Shown here piece after piece: positions 25,882-34,613 of a stretch of 64,000 bases of DNA. Every line of letters begins with the position of its first letter. Position 1 is the stretch's first letter. Below the pieces are notes generated by a model. That model ran no database searches. It saw nothing but the letters and a program-made list of their open reading frames with translations, and was not told the origin of the DNA. This DNA comes from Halosimplex carlsbadense 2-9-1 (lineage in GTDB: Archaea > Halobacteriota > Halobacteria > Halobacteriales > Haloarculaceae): NCBI RefSeq assembly GCF_000337455.1, contig NZ_AOIU01000023.1:57273-121272 (forward strand), read 5' to 3'. The translations under genes were made by a program, and so were the position numbers.

Positions 25882-26343
25882 ATGATAGAGGCCACGAGCG
25901 CGGGAGCCATCCTCTTTCGCGACACGCGTGGCCGGCGGGAGTACCTCCTCCTCAAGAGTCGCCCGGGCGACTGGGAGTTCCCGAAAGGGGGCGTCGAGGG
26001 CGAGGAAGAGCTCCAGCAGACCGCCATCCGCGAAGTGAAAGAGGAGGCCGGAATCGGTGATTTCCGGCTCTTGGACGGCTTCCGAGAAGACTACGACTAC
26101 GTGTTCGAAGCCAACGGCAACACCATCCACAAGACCGTACACCTGTTCATCGCTCGCTCCTTCGAGGCGTCGGCGGAGCTCTCCCACGAGCACCGCGACC
26201 TCCAGTGGCGCGACTACGAACAGGCCATCAACACCGTCACGCAGGACGGCCCACGCGAGATCCTCGAAGAGGCTCACGAGTTCCTCGACGAGAAACTCGC
26301 AGAGGACGAAGACGACGAGAGCGAGGAAGACGGCGAGGCGTAA
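25882..26343 (+). CDS. bis(5'-nucleosyl)-tetraphosphatase (NUDIX)
   Basis: A 153-residue NUDIX hydrolase with a perfect box, GGVEGEEELQQTAIREVKEE followed by AG. Together with KSRPGDWEFPKGG and a C-terminal HRDLQWRDYEQAINTVTQDG, it matches the asymmetric Ap4A hydrolase subgroup, which degrades Np4N alarmones. An acidic tail (EDEDDESEEDGEA) is typical halophilic decoration. The transcript looks leaderless: CACTTAAGG at about 25851-25859 stands some 26 bases upstream of the ATG. It is a single gene. Confidence 0.9.
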   Translation: MIEATSAGAILFRDTRGRREYLLLKSRPGDWEFPKGGVEGEEELQQTAIREVKEEAGIGDFRLLDGFREDYDYVFEANGNTIHKTVHLFIARSFEASAELSHEHRDLQWRDYEQAINTVTQDGPREILEEAHEFLDEKLAEDEDDESEEDGEA

Positions 26344-26469
26344 CCGCTCCGGACGGAGTGCGGTCCCGTGGCCGGGTGCGGTGCCCGGCCGCGGCCAGCG
26401 GCCGCTCCGTCCCGCGACGCTCGCCGGCTCGCGAAACGTATAACCGCGCCGGGGAACCAATCTCGGGTC

Positions 26470-27549
26470 GTGTCACCCAGGGACGGCGCCGTCGCCGACT
26501 CGGAGTTCGTCTTCGAGCTGGCGGTCTGTCAGTGGGCGGAACGCGAGTGGCCGCCGACCGGGAGCGGAACTGGAGAGGACGACCACATCGCCGTCGTCGC
26601 CCGGCAGATCGGGACGAAACGGCGCCGGTGGGACACCGTCGTCGTCGAGTGCGACCCCGAGGGACTGGCCCAGCGGGCGAAGTTCGGGCTCGCCGAACTC
26701 GACTCGGACCTGCTCCACGTCGTCCGCAACGCTCCCGCCGAGTGGACCTGGTATCGCGACGCCCTCCCCGACCCCGGCTATCCCTGGCGCTACGTCCGCG
26801 AAGCGGTCCATCAGGCGGCCGACAGGGGTGTCGTCGAGACCCGTCGCCGCTCGAACAACCGCGTCGAGATCCGCCGGAAGTGGGCCTATCCGGACTGGGT
26901 CGAGCGGATCGTCGCGGTGGAGAACAAGCCGGATCTCGACGCCAGCGCCGCGCGGGCGCTCGGCCCGCAACTGGAGCGTGACGTGGCGCTCTCGCTCGCC
27001 GACGAGGTGTGGGTCGCCACGACCGAGACCGGCGAGACGGTCGAGCCGGCGCTGGTCGAGGACGTGCCCGTCGAAGCGGGCGTCCTCACGGTCGACGCGA
27101 CGGGAACAGCCGCAGTGTCCTGGCACCCCCGGTCGCTGGCTGTCGACGACCCCGGAACACGCATCCTCGAACGACCGACGGGCGGCGACCGTGACGCCTC
27201 GGCCGCCCGCTTCGAGTACGCCGACCCCGAGTGGAAGGCCGACAAACGCCTGGAACTCGCCGAGCGGGCCTACGGCCGCGGCTGGCGCGCTTACGCCGAC
27301 ACGATGCGCCCCGACTGCCGACACTTCCGGCTGACGGACACCGAAGCGGGCTTTCTCCCCTACTGTGCCGCGAAGGGCTGTCACCCGACGGCCGGGGAGT
27401 GTTCCGGCTCCTGCGGCGAGTTCGAACCCGAGCCGCCCGTGTGGCGCTCGGGCGACTGGCCCATCTCGGGCGGACCCGGCAAGGGGATCCAGCGACTGCT
27501 GGACCGGCAGCGACGTCGCCAGCGGCCGGGGTTGGACGGAGAAACGTAG
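26470..27549 (+). CDS. DUF5787-like haloarchaeal protein
   Basis: A 359-residue soluble protein starting at GTG 26470. FVFELAVCQWAEREWPP opens it; WDTVVVECDPEGLAQRAKFG, WERIVAVENKPDLDASAARALGPQ-like and VALSLADEVWVATTETG segments suggest a nuclease-like alpha/beta core (E-x-K in VENKPD). C-terminal cysteines (Cys in RPDCRHFRL, LPYCAAKGCHP, ECSGSCGEF) could form a metal or Fe-S site. I connect it with DUF5787 from memory. CGTATAAC at about 26437 is a fitting TATA box for a near-leaderless message, supporting the GTG start. Confidence 0.72.
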   Translation: MSPRDGAVADSEFVFELAVCQWAEREWPPTGSGTGEDDHIAVVARQIGTKRRRWDTVVVECDPEGLAQRAKFGLAELDSDLLHVVRNAPAEWTWYRDALPDPGYPWRYVREAVHQAADRGVVETRRRSNNRVEIRRKWAYPDWVERIVAVENKPDLDASAARALGPQLERDVALSLADEVWVATTETGETVEPALVEDVPVEAGVLTVDATGTAAVSWHPRSLAVDDPGTRILERPTGGDRDASAARFEYADPEWKADKRLELAERAYGRGWRAYADTMRPDCRHFRLTDTEAGFLPYCAAKGCHPTAGECSGSCGEFEPEPPVWRSGDWPISGGPGKGIQRLLDRQRRRQRPGLDGET

Positions 27550-27604
27550 CGGTCTCGGGCGTTCGATCCCCTGCGGTCGCGTCCAGTCGTCGCCGTCTCC
27601 GCTC

Positions 27605-27928
27605 TCAGTCGTCCTCGAACCCGAAGATCCGCCGCAACTCGAACTCGATGCGGTCGACGAACTCCTCGAGGACGGCGTCGAACGTCTCGTCGTCGACGGG
27701 GACCTCACCGGCCCGTTCGCGCGGGTTCTCCGGGAGCTCGACCCGGAACTCGCCGTCCCCTTCGTAGAACGGTTCGCTCCCGTCGAGCACCCGGCGGTCG
27801 ATCGCTTTGAGGAGCGTCGAGTCGTATCGACCGTGGAAGTGCTGGTAGGCGTTCCTGTACGCTGTCTGCAGTTCGTCCATGTAGTGGACGTACTTGTCCT
27901 CGAACTGCTCCGGGTCGAAGGCCGTCAT
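27605..27928 (-). CDS. DUF5783-like haloarchaeal protein
   Basis: A 107-residue acidic helical protein (MTAFDPEQFEDKYVHYMDEL, TLLKAIDRRVLDGSEPFYEG, EFVDRIEFELRRIFGFEDD). The arrangement matches a small haloarchaeal family I know as DUF5783. No catalytic motif is evident. It is separated by 57 bases from the DUF5797-like gene on the same strand and could be its operon partner. ATG 27928 is supported by the short distance to the upstream stop. Confidence 0.72.
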   Translation of the reverse strand: MTAFDPEQFEDKYVHYMDELQTAYRNAYQHFHGRYDSTLLKAIDRRVLDGSEPFYEGDGEFRVELPENPRERAGEVPVDDETFDAVLEEFVDRIEFELRRIFGFEDD

Positions 27929-27985
27929 CGCCGGCCCGTTCGATCGCGAGCCGGTAAACGGCTCCGTTCGACGGGGAGACGGACC

Positions 27986-28480
27986 TCAGTCGCCCTCGTC
28001 GTCGAGCCGAGTGACCTCCAGCGCGTCGCGCTCGACGGCCAGCCGGTAGGTCGGGACGGTCTTCTGGACGCGGTCGACGACGCCCTTCTCGGCGAGCGAG
28101 CGCAGCGCAGACCGGACTTCGTCGACATCGGGGTCGCGGCCGGCCTCGCGGAGGTCGTGCAGCGTCGCGACGACGCTCTGGGGTTCGTCGTCGTGGTCGG
28201 GGAGTACGTCGATCGTCGCGGCCTGCAGCGCGGGGACGGTGACGGTCTGTTCGTCGATCTCGCCCTCGACCTCGTCGCCGACCAGGCTGTTGGCCTCCGG
28301 CGTGGCGCAGATGAGGCTGTCCTCGTCGCGGTAGTAGTAGTCCTTCAGCTCGGATTCGAGGTACTGGTGAACGTCGCTCCCGCTGTCCATGTCCCACTGG
28401 GCCTGCAGCTCGGCGTTTTTCGTCGGCTGGAGCGCCACCACGTCCGCGAGTCGCTCGCGGGCCTCGTCCGATAGCGTCAT
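27986..28480 (-). CDS. DUF5797-like protein, probable winged-helix
   Basis: A 164-residue protein. Residues 1-60 (MTLSDEARERLADVVALQPT, KNAELQAQWDMDSGSDVHQYL) read like a helix-turn-helix with a following wing (YYYRDEDSLICATPEA). The C-terminal half has a second wHTH-like unit: VRSALRSLAEKGVVDRVQKTVPTYRLAVE. I recall this start from the haloarchaeal DUF5797 family. A transcription-related role is inference. A TTAATAA box near 28510 suits its promoter. Confidence 0.75.
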   Translation of the reverse strand: MTLSDEARERLADVVALQPTKNAELQAQWDMDSGSDVHQYLESELKDYYYRDEDSLICATPEANSLVGDEVEGEIDEQTVTVPALQAATIDVLPDHDDEPQSVVATLHDLREAGRDPDVDEVRSALRSLAEKGVVDRVQKTVPTYRLAVERDALEVTRLDDEGD

Positions 28481-28543
28481 TCGTCCGGGGGTAGGTTCAC
28501 CGGGTTATTAATCCGTGTTGCTTGCCGGACGACGACGCTTCGC

Positions 28544-29134
28544 TCACAGGTCGTCGAGCGTGCCGGCCACGTCCGCCCAGTGGCTCCCTTTCCAGAAGTG
28601 CTGGCCGCAGTTGTGACAGCGCCAGACGGTCTCCTCGTGGGTCTCGGGGGCGTAGTCCGGGGTCGGCTCGGTCCGGTCGACGCGTTCGAGCGGGCCGTTA
28701 CAGGCCGAACAGCGCGCCGGCTCGTCGGCCAGTTCGAGGTCGAACCCCGACCGGCGCAGCTCGAGCAGCTGCTCGGTCACCTCCCGCGTCGAGAGCAACT
28801 GCGACCGCTCGGCGCGGGCCGCCAGCTCGCGGTCGCGGGTCACCAGGACTCGCCCTTCGGTGTGGGTGAGCGCCAGCACGTCGTCGTCGGCCTCGATACC
28901 GCGCTCGCCCGCGTAGGCGGCGTCGTACCCGCACATCCGTAGGTACGTCGCCAGCTTCCCGAGCATGGTGTCGAGCAACAGCGCCGTCTCGCCCGCCGGT
29001 TCCTGCGGGAGGTCGTCGCGGTCGGCACCGCCGTCGCGGTCGGTGGGCCCCCCGTCTCCGACCGCCTCGGCGGCCACAGTGGTTCCCCCGCGGTCGCTCG
29101 CGCGCTCGTCGGTGTCGGACTGGTCGCCGGTCAT
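28544..29134 (-). CDS. Mut7-C RNAse domain protein with zinc ribbon
   Basis: A 196-residue protein. After an acidic 45-residue head, ALLLDTMLGKLATYLRMCGY and VLALTHTEGRVLVTRDRELA are the PIN-like Mut7-C core with its acidic residues. A zinc ribbon follows (CSACNGPLERV... RCHNCGQHFWKGSHW). It is expected to be a metal-dependent ribonuclease. Its ATG (29132-29134) overlaps the polX stop in an ATGA, making it the third gene of a coupled DUF5788-polX-Mut7C operon. This suggests a shared nucleic-acid role. Confidence 0.88.
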   Translation of the reverse strand: MTGDQSDTDERASDRGGTTVAAEAVGDGGPTDRDGGADRDDLPQEPAGETALLLDTMLGKLATYLRMCGYDAAYAGERGIEADDDVLALTHTEGRVLVTRDRELAARAERSQLLSTREVTEQLLELRRSGFDLELADEPARCSACNGPLERVDRTEPTPDYAPETHEETVWRCHNCGQHFWKGSHWADVAGTLDDL

Positions 29135-30873
29135 TCGAGGAACTCGCGCAGGCCTTCGACGCCTCGCGTATTGAGTACGTCGGTCTGTTCGGCCCAGCCC
29201 CGACGGGCCGTGTGGACGCCGTAGCGGACGAGTCCGTAGCTCTCCGGCCGGTGGGCGTCGGTATCGACGGCGATCGTCGCGCCCGCCTCGACCGCGACCT
29301 TGACCGCGCCGCCGCCCAGATCCAGCCGGGCGGGGTTCGAGTTGACCTCCAGCGCGGTGCCGGACTCGGCCGCGACCGACGCCAGCCGCTCGACGTCCAC
29401 GTCCAGCCCGGACCGCTGATTGATGTAGCGGCCGGTCGGGTGGCCGATGACATCGACTTCGGGGTGTTCGGCGGCGGCGACCAGCCGGTCGGTGCCGTCG
29501 CCGTCCAGCCCGGAGTGAGGGGAGGCGACGACCACGTCCAGCTCGGCGAGCAGGTCGTCCGCTACGGAGACCGACCCGTCGGCGTCGACGTTGGCTTCGA
29601 CGCCGGAGAACACCGCGATGTCGGCCTCCTCGGCGACCGCCCGGACCTCTGCCAGTTGCTCCCGCAACTCCTCGTCGGGGACGCCGACGCCGCCGACCAT
29701 CCCGGGTCCGGTGGCGTGGTCGGTGATCGCGACGTAGTCGTGGCCGAAGGCGGCCGCGCCCTCGACCATCTCCGCGATCGTGTGGTCGCCGTCCGACCAG
29801 CCGGTGTGGGTGTGCAGATCGCCCCGGATCGCCGACGGCTCGACCAGATCCGGGAGGGCGCCTTCCTGTGCGGCCTCGATCTCCCCCCAGCTCTCTCGGA
29901 TCTCGGGCGGCATCCACGGCAGACCGAGCGCCTCGTACATCCCCGCCTCGGTCTCGCCGGCGACGCGCTCGCCCGCCCGCTGGTCGGCGTCGGGGTCCTC
30001 GACTTCACTCACGTCGAAGACCCCGTACTCGTTCATCTTCAGGTCGGCGTCGATGGCGACGTTGCGGAGCGCGACGTTGTGGTCCTTGCTCCCGGTGAAG
30101 TACTGCAACGCGCTCCCGAACTCGGCGGGGGCGACCACGCGCAGGTCGACGCGTACCTCCCCGGAGCGGACGCTGGCCTTCTGGTCGCCGGCCTCGATGA
30201 CGGTGTCGGCGTCGGGCCAGTCGACGAACGCCTCGACCACCGCCTCGGGGTCGTCGCTTCCGACGAGTACGTCCACGTCGCCGATAGTCTCCTTCCACCG
30301 GCGCAGCGACCCCGCGAGGTCGATCCGCTCGACGGCCGGTTCGCCGTCGAGATACGAGACGACGCCGTCCCCGCGGGGACGGGCCTCGCCCAGCAACTCG
30401 CGCTCGGTCGCCTCGCGGGCGAACTCGATGTTCTCCAGGATGTTCTGCTCGGTCTTCTCGCCGAAGCCGCTGACCTCGCGGATCTCGCCGGCCTCGGCGG
30501 CGGCCTCCAGGTCGTCGAGGTCCTCGACGCCGAGCGCCTCGTAGAGGCTGCCGACGGTCTTCGGGCCGACGCCCTCGACGCGCGTCAGCGCGTCGATGTC
30601 GACCGGCATCTCCGCGCGCAACTCCGCCAGCTCCTCGATCTCGCCGGTCTCGACGTACTCGACGATCTTGGCGGAGATGGCGTCGCCGACGCCCTCGATC
30701 TCGCCGACTGCGGACTCGCCGTCGTCGGCGGCGAGGCCGGCCACGTCGGCGGGCGAGTCGCGGACGTTCTCGGCGGCGCGGCGGTAGGCGCGGGGTTTGT
30801 ACTCGACGGCCCTGGCTTCGAGGCGGTCGGCGAACTCCTCGAGACGGTTGGCGATCTCGTCGTTGCGGCTCAT
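29131..30873 (-). CDS. polX: DNA polymerase/3'-5' exonuclease PolX
   Basis: A 580-residue family X polymerase of full length. Helix-hairpin-helix units lie at about 58-75 and 97-112 (EGVGDAISAK, EGVGPKTVGSL). The nucleotidyltransferase motif is GSLRRWKETIGDVDVLVG (188-205) with Asp199 and Asp201; a further Asp lies in VRVDLRVV. The C-terminal PHP exonuclease domain has GDLHTHTGWSDGD (351-363), AITDHA and a closing DTDAHRPES. It would fill gaps and trim ends in base excision repair or end joining. It is coupled on both sides by ATGA overlaps. Confidence 0.95.
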   Translation of the reverse strand: MSRNDEIANRLEEFADRLEARAVEYKPRAYRRAAENVRDSPADVAGLAADDGESAVGEIEGVGDAISAKIVEYVETGEIEELAELRAEMPVDIDALTRVEGVGPKTVGSLYEALGVEDLDDLEAAAEAGEIREVSGFGEKTEQNILENIEFAREATERELLGEARPRGDGVVSYLDGEPAVERIDLAGSLRRWKETIGDVDVLVGSDDPEAVVEAFVDWPDADTVIEAGDQKASVRSGEVRVDLRVVAPAEFGSALQYFTGSKDHNVALRNVAIDADLKMNEYGVFDVSEVEDPDADQRAGERVAGETEAGMYEALGLPWMPPEIRESWGEIEAAQEGALPDLVEPSAIRGDLHTHTGWSDGDHTIAEMVEGAAAFGHDYVAITDHATGPGMVGGVGVPDEELREQLAEVRAVAEEADIAVFSGVEANVDADGSVSVADDLLAELDVVVASPHSGLDGDGTDRLVAAAEHPEVDVIGHPTGRYINQRSGLDVDVERLASVAAESGTALEVNSNPARLDLGGGAVKVAVEAGATIAVDTDAHRPESYGLVRYGVHTARRGWAEQTDVLNTRGVEGLREFLE

Positions 30874-31319
30874 GACGACCTCGACCGGTGACTCCCCTGG
30901 CTGTCCCGGTCCTGTCCGAGCGCCTTCTGCAGGAAGTTCATCCAGCGCTTCTTGTCGGCGGTCTCCTGGGCCTCTATCTCCGCTTCGAGGTTCGTCGGGC
31001 CGAGGTTCTCCAGAGCGTTGAGCGCGCGGTCGATCCCGATGATCGCCTCGACCAGCGCTTCGCCCTCCTCGCGGGAGATGTCGCCGTCCTCGATCAGCTC
31101 CGTGCGCTCGCGGCGTTCGCGCCGAAGGTTCTTCTTGGCCTGCTCGACGCGCTCGCGCTCGCCCGCGGGAACGGTGTCGCGGCGTTTGATCTCGAAGACG
31201 AACTCCCGCAGGTCGACGGTCTCCCCCTGTATCTCGATGCGGTCGGGGATGGTCGCACCCACGGTGGCTCCCTCGCGGCCGATGCGTTCCAGGAGCTGTT
31301 TGCGCTCGTACTCTTTCAC
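30870..31319 (-). CDS. DUF5788-like haloarchaeal protein
   Basis: A 149-residue, highly charged helical protein starting at GTG 31319 (KEYERKQLLERIGREGATVG). Residues 25-45 form a short beta unit (RIEIQGETVDLREFVFEIK), and the rest is coiled coil (GERERVEQAKKNLRRERRER, LVEAIIGIDRALNALENLG). I recall this family as DUF5788. Its stop overlaps the polX ATG (ATGA), so it leads the operon; a role with PolX or RNA processing is inference. The C-terminal tail is Ser/Arg-rich. Confidence 0.75.
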   Translation of the reverse strand: MKEYERKQLLERIGREGATVGATIPDRIEIQGETVDLREFVFEIKRRDTVPAGERERVEQAKKNLRRERRERTELIEDGDISREEGEALVEAIIGIDRALNALENLGPTNLEAEIEAQETADKKRWMNFLQKALGQDRDSQGSHRSRSS

Positions 31320-31515
31320 GGTCGTCAGTGGGGTCTCGACGGTCAAAAATCCACGCGATGGCACCCTCCGCGGTTCGTTCGCGGGCCGGACCCGGACGGA
31401 CGGCCGCCGTCGCCGCGCGAGTTCGCGCCGAATCCGAAGGGTAGGCCCTATATGGGTGGGCGTCCTACGAGGGTGTAGCACCGTCGTCAGCGGACGGCCG
31501 GCGATTCCATCAACT

Positions 31516-32121
31516 ATGTCCCGCGTATACAGACTCCACTCGACACTGGAACTGCCCCTGGAGGACGTGTACGACTTCTTCGACGACCCGGATCTCCCGG
31601 ACGGTATCGAAGACGTCGACATCACCCGCCGGAACAACACACTCATAATCAGCGCTGTCTCCGCCGACGAGAGCATCAGCAAGTACACGCCGACTGCGCA
31701 GCTGAAAGCCAGCGTCACGGAGAACCGCGTCTACGAAGAGATCGAAGAGGACGAAGAGGACGACAGCTCCCCCGTTCACACCACCGACACCGCCGGCGGC
31801 CCGCAGTGGGGTGCCCTCGAAGAGGAAGAGGAGGAACCGCCCTCCGAACTCGTCGAGTACGCCTGTTTCAAGGGCGACCGCGAGACCGTCCTCCAGAACA
31901 GCACCCTCCAGTACGAGATGTTTCTCGTGCTCTGTGAGATCGCCCGCGAGGCCGAGAAAGGCACGCTCACCGCGATCACGTGCCCCGACGACGATCTGGA
32001 AGCCGTCCGCATCGTCGACAGTGAGGACCGGCCCGCCTCCATCAACGTCGTCGAGGACCCCCGCGAAGACGAGGACTCCGAGGGCGTCAACTGGCGCGAC
32101 AACGAGTTCATCAGCGGCTAG
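31516..32121 (+). CDS. conserved haloarchaeal protein (possibly DUF7110)
   Basis: A 201-residue acidic protein. RVYRLHSTLELPLEDVYDFF and TRRNNTLIISAVSADES suggest an alpha/beta sandwich; KYTPTAQLKASVTENRVYEE continues it. An acidic low-complexity insert (about 78-110) separates a second half with VEYACFKGDRETVLQNSTLQ and a helix rich in Glu. No catalytic motif was found and no function is known to me. ATG 31516 gives the expected start; it is divergent from the DUF5788-polX operon. Confidence 0.7.
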   Translation: MSRVYRLHSTLELPLEDVYDFFDDPDLPDGIEDVDITRRNNTLIISAVSADESISKYTPTAQLKASVTENRVYEEIEEDEEDDSSPVHTTDTAGGPQWGALEEEEEEPPSELVEYACFKGDRETVLQNSTLQYEMFLVLCEIAREAEKGTLTAITCPDDDLEAVRIVDSEDRPASINVVEDPREDEDSEGVNWRDNEFISG

Positions 32122-32196
32122 CGGTCGTTCCTGTCGTCCCCGTCTCTCACCCCCTTACCCACTGGTGTGCCGACCGCGGAGTCTGCCGGCCGCGTT

Positions 32197-32451
32197 CTAC
32201 ACCGCGGCGTCGCGCACGTCGACGCTCCCGTCGCTCGTACACTCGACCGTACAGCCAGCGTAGTCGAACGTCACCCGTCCGCCGGTCCCGTCAGGCCCCG
32301 AAAACAGCGCGTCGAGCGCGTCCGGGTCGAGCGCATCGTACAGCGGCGGGAGGGCGATCTGTTCGACTCCCTTGTACGCCGCGACCGCCGAGACGACGGT
32401 CTCGCTCGGCGGCTGGCTATCTTCGCTGTGACCTGGTGCGGTCGTACTCAT
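32197..32451 (-). CDS. HalOD1 output-domain protein
   Basis: An 84-residue protein that is essentially one HalOD1 domain: SETVVSAVAAYKGVEQIALP, PLYDALDPDALDALF and a C-terminal VTFDYAGCTVECTSDGSVDV hairpin. HalOD1 is a haloarchaea-specific output module of signalling proteins, often attached to receiver or PAS domains; here it stands alone, so it probably acts through partner binding. ATG at 32451. It is monocistronic between two unrelated genes. Confidence 0.86.
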   Translation of the reverse strand: MSTTAPGHSEDSQPPSETVVSAVAAYKGVEQIALPPLYDALDPDALDALFSGPDGTGGRVTFDYAGCTVECTSDGSVDVRDAAV

Positions 32452-32535
32452 TGAGCGCGGGTTCTCCAGTCCCACGTAAAATTCCATCGAAGGTTCATAC
32501 GACGTTCGTCGAACTTGAAGGCCGGGTCGGGCCGC

Positions 32536-33231
32536 TCACTCCGGGAGTGCACCGGGGCCGAGGATCCACTCGGCCACGTCGCGAGTGAGGTACACTTCGA
32601 TCCAGGCCGCGACGACGATCATGACGACGAGGAGCGCCGCGATGACGGCGAGTTCGTACAGCTCGACCCGCGACAGCGGCGTCTCGTCCCAGCCGAGCAG
32701 GTACCGGACGATCCGGTGGGGGACGCGCAGTCCGATCGCCGCAGCGGCGAAGAACGCCGAGAGTTCGATCACTCCGTGAGGGAGCAACAGGGAGAGGATC
32801 ACCGCCCAGGAGGTCTGGCGGACGACGACCGAGACGACCGCTCCGACGAGGCCGCCGTTGACGACCAGCCCGAACAGCGAGAGCAGCCCGCCGGTGATCG
32901 TCCCGAGGCCGATCAACAGGAGCGCCCGGAGGTTGTTGAGCAACAGCGGCACGAACGCCAGCTCCGGCAACGGGCTGTCGGCGGGCATGCCCGCCTGGGC
33001 GTCCTCGATCAGCGCCTCCAGCTGCGCGACCGGGATCGACCCGACGACCGCGTAGGCCGCGAACGCGCTCCCGAAGAAGACGGCCAGCGCCGCGACCAGG
33101 TGCCACCGGAACCACCGCGTGAATCGCGCCTCCCGGTGCAGTTCCCGGAGCGACCGTCTCCCGCTCGCGTCTCCCGCGTCGGGGTCCGTCCCGTCATCGT
33201 CCGCCCCCCGCTGGTCGGTCTCACGGCTCAT
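32536..33231 (-). CDS. SpoIIM-like membrane protein (DUF95)
   Basis: A 231-residue membrane protein. A charged head (1-38) precedes a first helix (WHLVAALAVFFGSAFAAYAV), a loop, and the conserved LLLNNLRALLLIGLGTITGG helix with the Asn that typifies the SpoIIM/DUF95 family, then GLVGAVVSVVVRQTSWAVIL, LLPHGVIELSAFFAAAAIGL and a final helix. Archaeal members have no sporulation role; the function is unknown. ATG 33231. It is divergent from the PP-loop gene across 146 bases. Confidence 0.87.
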   Translation of the reverse strand: MSRETDQRGADDDGTDPDAGDASGRRSLRELHREARFTRWFRWHLVAALAVFFGSAFAAYAVVGSIPVAQLEALIEDAQAGMPADSPLPELAFVPLLLNNLRALLLIGLGTITGGLLSLFGLVVNGGLVGAVVSVVVRQTSWAVILSLLLPHGVIELSAFFAAAAIGLRVPHRIVRYLLGWDETPLSRVELYELAVIAALLVVMIVVAAWIEVYLTRDVAEWILGPGALPE

Positions 33232-33377
33232 TACCGACCCGTTCGCTCCCGACTCCCTTTTGTCCTCCGACAGACAGGACCGACTGCCCGGAGACGCCGT
33301 GGTAACTGCCCACATCCGACAGACGACTGGTCCTCCAAAAAGAACTTAACCGGCCGACTAATTATATCTCATTACCG

Positions 33378-34349
33378 ATGTCAGCCGAGTTCCCCGACTA
33401 CCTGGACGTCGACTACAGCGAAGGCGAAGGCGAAGACCCGGCCGACTACCCGCACGTCAACGACAAGATCGAGAAGGCGATCGAGGTCACCCGACGGGGT
33501 CTCGAGGAGTACGAGAACCCGGTCGTGATGTGGACGGGCGGCAAGGACTCGACGCTCACGCTGTATTTCGTCAAGGAGGTCGCCGACCAGTTCGACCTGG
33601 AGGTCCCCCCCGTGGTCTTCATCGACCACTACCAGCACTTCGACGAGCTGATCGACTTCGTCGAGCACTGGGCCGACGAGTGGGACCTGGAAGTCATCTG
33701 GGCCCGCAACGAGGACGTCGGCGAGATCGTCGACGAGCAGGGCCTCGAACCCGGCGACGATATCGCGATCGACGACCTCTCGGAGCACAACCAGCACCAC
33801 GTCCGGGAGATTCTGGAGTACGAGGAGGACAGCTTCCCGTTCCTGCTCGACACCTACGTCGGCAACCACCTCCTCAAGACGGTCGCGCTCAACGACGCCA
33901 TCGAGGAGTACGACGTCGACGGCATCATCTCCGGCATCCGCTGGGACGAGCAGGAGTCCCGCGCCGACGAGACGTTCTTCTCGCCCCGCCACGACCCGGA
34001 CATCTACCCGCCCCACGACCGCGTCCAGACGATCCTCCAGTTCGACGAGGCCGCCGTCTGGGACGCCTTCTGGAACTTCGTCGTCCCCGACACCGTCGAG
34101 GACTTCCCGGACGAGGGCTACGTCCCCGAGACCGACGACGACCTGCCCGAGGGCATCGAGCAGGACGACATCCCCGTCTCGCCGAAGTACTTCGCCGGCT
34201 TCCGCTCGCTCGGATCCGAGGTCAGTACCGACAAAGCCGCCGAGGAGCCCGCCTGGCAGCAGGATCTGGACTCGACGACCGAACGCGCCGGCCGCGCCCA
34301 GGACAAAGAGGACCTGATGGAGCGCCTGCGCGATCTGGGCTACATGTAA
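33378..34349 (+). CDS. phosphoadenosine phosphosulfate reductase-like PP-loop protein
   Basis: A 323-residue adenosine-nucleotide alpha-hydrolase. The PP-loop is MWTGGKDSTLTL (about 50-61, SGGKDS type), followed by VPPVVFIDHYQHFDE and a LEVIWARNEDVGE strand-helix. GIISGIRWDEQESRADETFF matches the C-terminal PAPS-reductase block with its Arg. It is likely a sulfate-assimilation or sulfurtransferase enzyme; the redox Cys of true CysH is not visible, so a different adenylyl chemistry is possible. AACTTAAC at about 33344 may be the TATA box. Confidence 0.85.
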   Translation: MSAEFPDYLDVDYSEGEGEDPADYPHVNDKIEKAIEVTRRGLEEYENPVVMWTGGKDSTLTLYFVKEVADQFDLEVPPVVFIDHYQHFDELIDFVEHWADEWDLEVIWARNEDVGEIVDEQGLEPGDDIAIDDLSEHNQHHVREILEYEEDSFPFLLDTYVGNHLLKTVALNDAIEEYDVDGIISGIRWDEQESRADETFFSPRHDPDIYPPHDRVQTILQFDEAAVWDAFWNFVVPDTVEDFPDEGYVPETDDDLPEGIEQDDIPVSPKYFAGFRSLGSEVSTDKAAEEPAWQQDLDSTTERAGRAQDKEDLMERLRDLGYM

Positions 34350-34448
34350 CGTCGGTCGGAGAACCCCTTCTTCGCGGTCACGGATCGGTCGAGCCGGCGG
34401 GTTCCACTGCCTGCTTTCTCACGTTTCGAGCGGCTGCTCGTCGCGGCG

Positions 34449-34613
34449 TCACTCGTCGATCGCTTGCCCGCCGCCCGGCGGGACCGTGATCGTTCGGTCG
34501 ACGCCGAAGAGAACGAACAGCGCGAACAGCGCGTACAGCGCGGGCTGGTTCGTCAGCACGCCGAGGACGCCGAGCACGCCCAGCACACCGAGTCTGTTCA
34601 CCTGTAGTTCCAT
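34449..34613 (-). CDS. 54-residue hydrophobic small protein
   Basis: An intact small gene from ATG 34613 to TGA 34449. The protein begins MELQVNRLGVLGVLGVLGVL, where Leu-Gly-Val is repeated, continues with a second hydrophobic stretch ALYALFALFVLFGV, and ends in a short hydrophilic tail (PPGGGQAIDE). It looks like a two-segment membrane microprotein; similar LGVLG/FF-rich small proteins occur in haloarchaea next to regulators and transporters. Codon use is G/C-ending as in real genes here. The function is unknown. It is convergent with the PP-loop gene. Confidence 0.65.
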   Translation of the reverse strand: MELQVNRLGVLGVLGVLGVLTNQPALYALFALFVLFGVDRTITVPPGGGQAIDE

